A stretch of 59,395 nt of DNA from Phaeovulum vinaykumarii (GTDB lineage Bacteria; Pseudomonadota; Alphaproteobacteria; Rhodobacterales; Rhodobacteraceae): NCBI RefSeq assembly GCF_900156695.1, contig NZ_FTOM01000011.1:1-59395 (forward strand). The letters run 5' to 3'. Position numbers and translations under genes: made by a program. Shown here in pieces: positions 56,027 through 59,395 of this stretch (position 1 is the stretch's first letter; each line of letters starts with the position of its first letter). The notes beneath the pieces were generated by a model. That model made no database searches and had not been told where the DNA came from. It saw only the letters and a program-made list of their open reading frames with translations.

Positions 56027-58183
56027 ATGGCGAAAGCTGCCCAGAAAATCACCCTGTCCCCCTCGCGGGACATCCCCTTCGACAAGCTCGTGCTGAGCCA
56101 GTCCAATGTCCGGCGCATCAAGGCGGGTGTTTCGGTCGAGGAACTGGCGGAAGATATCGCGCGCCGCGGGCTTCTGCAGGGCTTGAGCGTCCGCCCCGTG
56201 CTCGATGCAGAAGGTGTCGAAACCGGCACATTCGAAATCCCGGCCGGGGGTCGCCGGTTCCAGGCCCTCTCGCTGCTGGTCAAGCAAAAGCGGCTAGCGA
56301 AGACCGCGCCGATCCCCTGCATCCTGCGCGACGCCGCGTCCGACATCCTTGCCGAGGATGACTCGCTCGCCGAGAACATGCAGCGTGTTGCCCTGCACCC
56401 GCTCGACCAATTCCGCGCTTTTCAGGCTCTGCGTGAGAAAGGTCAGGGGGAGGAGGCGATCGCGGCGGCCTTCTTCGTCACGCCGCAGATCGTGAAGCAG
56501 CGCCTGAAACTCGCCTCCGTGGCCCCTGCCCTGCTCGAAGTCTATGCCGATGACGGCATGACGCTCGAGCAGCTGATGGCCTTCACGGTGAATCCCGATC
56601 ATGCGCGTCAGGTCCAGGTCTGGGATGCGGTGAAGAACACCTGGAACAAAGAGCCCTACACGATCCGGCGGATGCTGACCGAAACCTCGGTGCGCGCCTC
56701 GGATCGTCGCGCGATCTTCGTGGGCATCGAGGCCTATGAAGCCGCTGGCGGTGTCGTGATGCGCGATCTGTTCCAGGGCGATGATGGCGGCTGGTTCGAG
56801 GCCCCTGCCCTGCTCGACCGGCTGGTCGCCGAGAAACTTCAGGCCGAGGCCGAAGCGCTTTCCGCTGAGGGCTGGAAGTGGATCGAGGTGGCGACCGACC
56901 TGCCCTATGGCTACAGCCACGGGCTGCGGCGTCTGGCGGGCGATCCGGCGCCGATGAGCGACGCGGAAAGTGCCTCGCATGCCGCGCTGCTCTCCGAGTA
57001 CCGTGCGCTCGAGGACGAATATTCCGGGCAGGACGAATACCCCGAGGAGATCGACGCTCGGCTCGGGGCGCTTGAGCTGGCGATGGAGACCCTCGAGCAG
57101 CGGCCGCTGATCTTCGACCCGGCTGAGGTCGTCCGCGCCGGGGCCTTTGTGACCGTGGATCGCGATGGCCGTCTTGCGGTCTATCGCGGCTATGTCCGGC
57201 CCGAGGACGAACCCAGCGAGGAACTTCCGACCGATGGTGCTGAAGATGCCGAGGCGATGGGGCAGGGGGGCGATGCGGATGGCGCGGGCTGGCAGCCTGG
57301 CGCAACCGTCATTACCTCTGGCGGTCAGCCCCTCGGAGCGGAGCTTCCCGACGACGAGGAGGACGGTGCGCTGAAGCCCCTGCCCGAGCGGTTGGTGATG
57401 GAACTGACCGCCCACCGGACGCTCGCCCTGCGCGAGGCCATCGGACGGTCGCCCGACGTTGCGCTGACCCTCCTGCTCCTGAAGCTCGTGACGGACACGT
57501 TCCGCACCTCCAATGCCTCCGGCAGCTGTCTCGACGCTTCCGTGCGCCATGTGTTCATGTCGGCGCAGGCCCCCGATCTGAAAGACAGCGTGGTGGCCCA
57601 GCTGGTCCATGAGCGTCACGCCGCGTGGGAGGCCGATCTGCCCCTCGGCGATGATGCCGCGCTTTGGGAGTACCTGACAGTGCTCGACCAGGGTAGCCGT
57701 CTGGCGCTTCTGGCGCATTGCCTCAGCTTCGGGATCAATGCGCTCCACGAGAAGGTGAACCCCTATGGCGCGGGCATTTCGACCAGTGGCCTGACGCGGC
57801 GCATGGCGCATGCCGATCTTGTGGCGCGCGCGACGGATCTGGACATGGTCGAGGCGGGTTGGGAGCCGACGGTCGATGGCTATCTGGGCCGGGTGCCCAA
57901 GGCTCGCATCCTCGAGGCGGTGCGCGAGGCGAAAGGGGAGGGGGCCGCTCAGCTTCTCGACCATCTGAAGAAGGGTGAAATGGCCGCCGAGGCCGAGCGG
58001 CTGCTCAAGGGGAGCGGCTGGCTGCCCGAGGTCCTGCGCCGCGCCGATCTGATCGCTCTGGACGATGACGCGATCGCGGAAGGGCAGGGGGAGGACGCAG
58101 GTGGTTCTGCGGATGTCGATCTTCCGGCCTTCCTGAGCGCCGATCTGCCCGACAGCGCCGCGCCGTTGATCGCTGCGGAGTGA
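56027..58183 (+). CDS. Large ParB-like protein (718 aa)
   Basis: A 718-residue protein. Residues about 10-130 form a ParB/Srx domain (QSNVRRIKAGVSVEELAEDI, IPAGGRRFQALSLL) and AENMQRVALHPLDQFRAFQA begins the ParB helix-turn-helix region (about 125-200). The following 500 residues are acidic and not typical of partition proteins. The start MAKAAQK is chosen from size and domain start; the upstream frame is unsupported. Proteins of this type stand with small genes and antirestriction/helicase genes on alphaproteobacterial plasmids; they are not the RepB partner. Function unknown. Confidence 0.85.
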   Translation: MAKAAQKITLSPSRDIPFDKLVLSQSNVRRIKAGVSVEELAEDIARRGLLQGLSVRPVLDAEGVETGTFEIPAGGRRFQALSLLVKQKRLAKTAPIPCILRDAASDILAEDDSLAENMQRVALHPLDQFRAFQALREKGQGEEAIAAAFFVTPQIVKQRLKLASVAPALLEVYADDGMTLEQLMAFTVNPDHARQVQVWDAVKNTWNKEPYTIRRMLTETSVRASDRRAIFVGIEAYEAAGGVVMRDLFQGDDGGWFEAPALLDRLVAEKLQAEAEALSAEGWKWIEVATDLPYGYSHGLRRLAGDPAPMSDAESASHAALLSEYRALEDEYSGQDEYPEEIDARLGALELAMETLEQRPLIFDPAEVVRAGAFVTVDRDGRLAVYRGYVRPEDEPSEELPTDGAEDAEAMGQGGDADGAGWQPGATVITSGGQPLGAELPDDEEDGALKPLPERLVMELTAHRTLALREAIGRSPDVALTLLLLKLVTDTFRTSNASGSCLDASVRHVFMSAQAPDLKDSVVAQLVHERHAAWEADLPLGDDAALWEYLTVLDQGSRLALLAHCLSFGINALHEKVNPYGAGISTSGLTRRMAHADLVARATDLDMVEAGWEPTVDGYLGRVPKARILEAVREAKGEGAAQLLDHLKKGEMAAEAERLLKGSGWLPEVLRRADLIALDDDAIAEGQGEDAGGSADVDLPAFLSADLPDSAAPLIAAE

Positions 58184-58281
58184 TCGAGCCCATTCGAGGG
58201 CGGGGAAACCCGCCCTCTTTCCGTAAAATCATTTAATATCAATATGATGAATGCAAAAGTTCGCATTCGGAGTGAGGAAAA

Positions 58282-58755
58282 ATGTCTGCAACCACCATCA
58301 TCGACAGCGCCCCGCTCGGGGCATTGATCCGCTACACCGACGGCAGTCCCAAACCGCCTGCGCGCTTCACCAAGAAGCTTGCCGCCTGGGAGCGATCGAA
58401 CGGCGTTGGCCGTCTCGTGAAGAAAGAACCGCCCCGCGCCTATCAGACCTGGACCGCGCCTGCCTCCTTCACGCTGCATGAGGGGAATTTCTCGTCCGAT
58501 GGGGTCATCCTCGTCACCATCATGCGCAGCCATTCGGCGGATAGCCCGCTCGTGTTCGAAGTGGCGGAGGAACCGACGCCCGGGCAGGTGCGCGTGTTGC
58601 TGGATTTCGGCGGCAACACCGAACTCTTGCATCTGGCGGAGTCGATCACCGCGGCCGAGCTCTGGATTGCGCGCGAGGGCTATCGCAACGCCCGGCTCGA
58701 AATCGTCGGCACTGCGGACAGCGATAGGGCAGGGGGCGCGGACCTGGCCGCCTGA
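58282..58755 (+). CDS. Hypothetical protein following the ParB-like gene (157 aa)
   Basis: A 157-residue soluble alpha/beta protein. Recognisable features are only compositional: an early RYTDGSPKPPARFTKKLAAW and a later LDFGGNTELLHLAESITAAE. It begins 98 bp after the ParB-like gene with GGAAAA near the ATG. I associate such genes with the ParB-like gene on conjugative plasmids but know no function. A duplicated or truncated form is not seen. Confidence 0.7.
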   Translation: MSATTIIDSAPLGALIRYTDGSPKPPARFTKKLAAWERSNGVGRLVKKEPPRAYQTWTAPASFTLHEGNFSSDGVILVTIMRSHSADSPLVFEVAEEPTPGQVRVLLDFGGNTELLHLAESITAAELWIAREGYRNARLEIVGTADSDRAGGADLAA

Positions 58756-59160
58756 GCCCTGACAAGGCGTGAGGGGCTCGCCAATCGGCGGGCCTCTCAC
58801 CTCACCGACCGTAACCTCGTGCCGCGATGTCGCGGGCGCCAATTGTCCATCCCCCAAAACGGAGGTCTTCAACCAAGAGCCTGGCCGGGAGGCTGGCGGC
58901 GTATCAAGCATCAGCGGGACAAGCGGCTCCTGTCGTTGGGGGACCATCCCCCGCTCGCCATTCCCTTACTTGCCCCGAATCCCGTCTTCGAGATCAACCC
59001 GCAAGGGGTCGGACTACGGGCAAGCCCGTGCCGCCGGGCGGATTCGGCCCTGTTTCACAAGAGGGGCCGAACGCACCCGGTGATGTCAGCCAGTCTTCGG
59101 GCCTGCGGGGTCTTGTCGCGCGGGGGACGGTCCCCCGCCTCCCAGACAGGAGCCAAACAG
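58756..59160. other. Leader-like region with two GGGGGAC hairpins
   Basis: About 400 bp without a supported gene. Two short hairpins share the same stem: GGGGGA...TCCCCC at 58938-58952 and GGGGGAC-G-GTCCCCC at 59122-59136. A third partial copy (CATCCCCC) lies near 58850. The second hairpin is 25 bp before the small gene at 59161 and could affect its translation. Confidence 0.5.
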
Positions 59161-59337
59161 ATGTCCCGCAAAGATGCCCACGCCTTCGCCGCCTCCCTCG
59201 CCGCCACGCTCATGGTCTCGATCGTCGTCTTTCAGGCAGGGGATGGAACGTTCGGCGCCGTCCCCGCCGATGAAATCGACGGCGACGAGGTCTTGATCGT
59301 CTCGGAGTATGACCCGTTCCAGATTATGGCCCGCTGA
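59161..59337 (+). CDS. Small hypothetical protein (58 aa)
   Basis: A 58-residue protein starting MSRKDAHAFAASLAATLMVS. One hydrophobic segment (FAASLAATLMVSIVVFQAGD) could be a membrane anchor or weak signal; the C-terminus is acidic (DEIDGDEVLIVSEYDPFQ). AGGAG lies 9 nt before the ATG, which decides the start against longer frames. The next gene is outside the window. Confidence 0.65.
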   Translation: MSRKDAHAFAASLAATLMVSIVVFQAGDGTFGAVPADEIDGDEVLIVSEYDPFQIMAR

Positions 59338-59364
59338 GGGCCATGACGCCTTCAAGCCCTTGCC

Positions 59365-59387
59365 GCGCCGAGCTTTTCGCTCGGCGC
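59365..59387. repeat. Perfect 9-bp hairpin at window end
   Basis: GCGCCGAGC (59365-59373) and GCTCGGCGC (59379-59387) around TTTTC, 28 bp after the last stop codon. No T tract follows, so it may be a Rho-independent-like end without the tail, a regulatory stem for the next gene, or a processing site. Confidence 0.6.
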
Positions 59388-59395
59388 TACGCACT

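Noticed and set aside
56294-57964. 556-codon minus-strand frame opposite the ParB-like gene
   Set aside because: No start signal or recognisable domain; the plus strand has ParB features and better codon use.
58819-59337. 172-codon frame containing the last small gene
   Set aside because: The upstream part overlaps two hairpins and has no binding site; AGGAG marks the internal ATG at 59161, giving the 58-residue protein.
1-59395. CRISPR arrays, rRNA genes and intact insertion sequences
   Set aside because: No regularly spaced repeats, rRNA motifs, or transposase frames were seen on either strand; only a short recombinase-associated remnant near 31332-31438.

Overview
The window reads as part of a large, conjugative repABC plasmid from a member of the Rhodobacterales (Paracoccus/Rhodobacter-like). 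The reasons are the repABC replication and partition operon with embedded perfect palindromes, a VirB/VirD4 transfer apparatus with a VirC1/VirD2-type relaxosome, high GC content, dense ATGA-coupled operons, and a NorCBQDEF/NnrS/Nnr nitric-oxide cluster of the alphaproteobacterial denitrifier type. Species cannot be fixed from the sequence alone.

Layout. 1-1540: a Fic protein and its unusual repeated upstream sequences. 1780-8904: mobilisation region, with virC2-like and virC1 pointing left, an approximately 540-bp intergenic block that probably holds oriT, and mobC/virD1-like, virD2-like relaxase and virD4 pointing right. 8943-9594: ParDE toxin-antitoxin. 9963-16480: accessory genes, mostly unrecognised, including a winged-helix/nuclease-like pair and a GHKL-ATPase protein with a C-terminal nuclease-like motif (candidate single-gene defence). 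16789-28181: a complete VirB-type T4SS operon transcribed leftward (unknown, B1, B2, B3, B4, lipoprotein, lytic transglycosylase/VirB5-like chimera, B5, B8, B9, B10, B11, unknown exported, B6). 29017-31293: PAAR protein, immunity-like genes and the tail of a toxin. 31519-35094: TetR regulator with a HlyD/FtsX/ABC exporter. 35108-37562: a scar zone of gene remnants (MATE tail, AAA+ head, and an AAA+ tail fused to napD). 37538-45981: napF (frameshifted), an nnr regulator, norFEDQBC, nnrS and a small membrane gene, with three FNR/NNR-type boxes. 46525-50950: hypothetical genes, VapBC and a second, broken Fic copy. 51385-59337: SRAP protein, repABC with two 16-bp palindromes, a predicted antisense RNA, a second large ParB-like protein and small genes.

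How it fits together: repABC maintains the replicon; ParDE and VapBC (perhaps Fic) stabilise it; relaxosome, coupling protein and T4SS spread it; the nor cluster gives NO detoxification/respiration under Nnr control. The nap locus next to it has been broken off inside napD and fused to foreign coding sequence, so nitrate reduction through this nap remnant is unlikely. No intact transposase is visible despite several rearrangement scars.

Most worthwhile leads: the GHKL-nuclease protein at 14456-16480; the winged-helix/nuclease-like pair at 9963-10927; the 12-bp-phased TTCCGGTT repeats in front of both Fic loci; the lytic transglycosylase/VirB5-like chimera; the NapD-AAA fusion; and the nested palindrome between virC1 and mobC.
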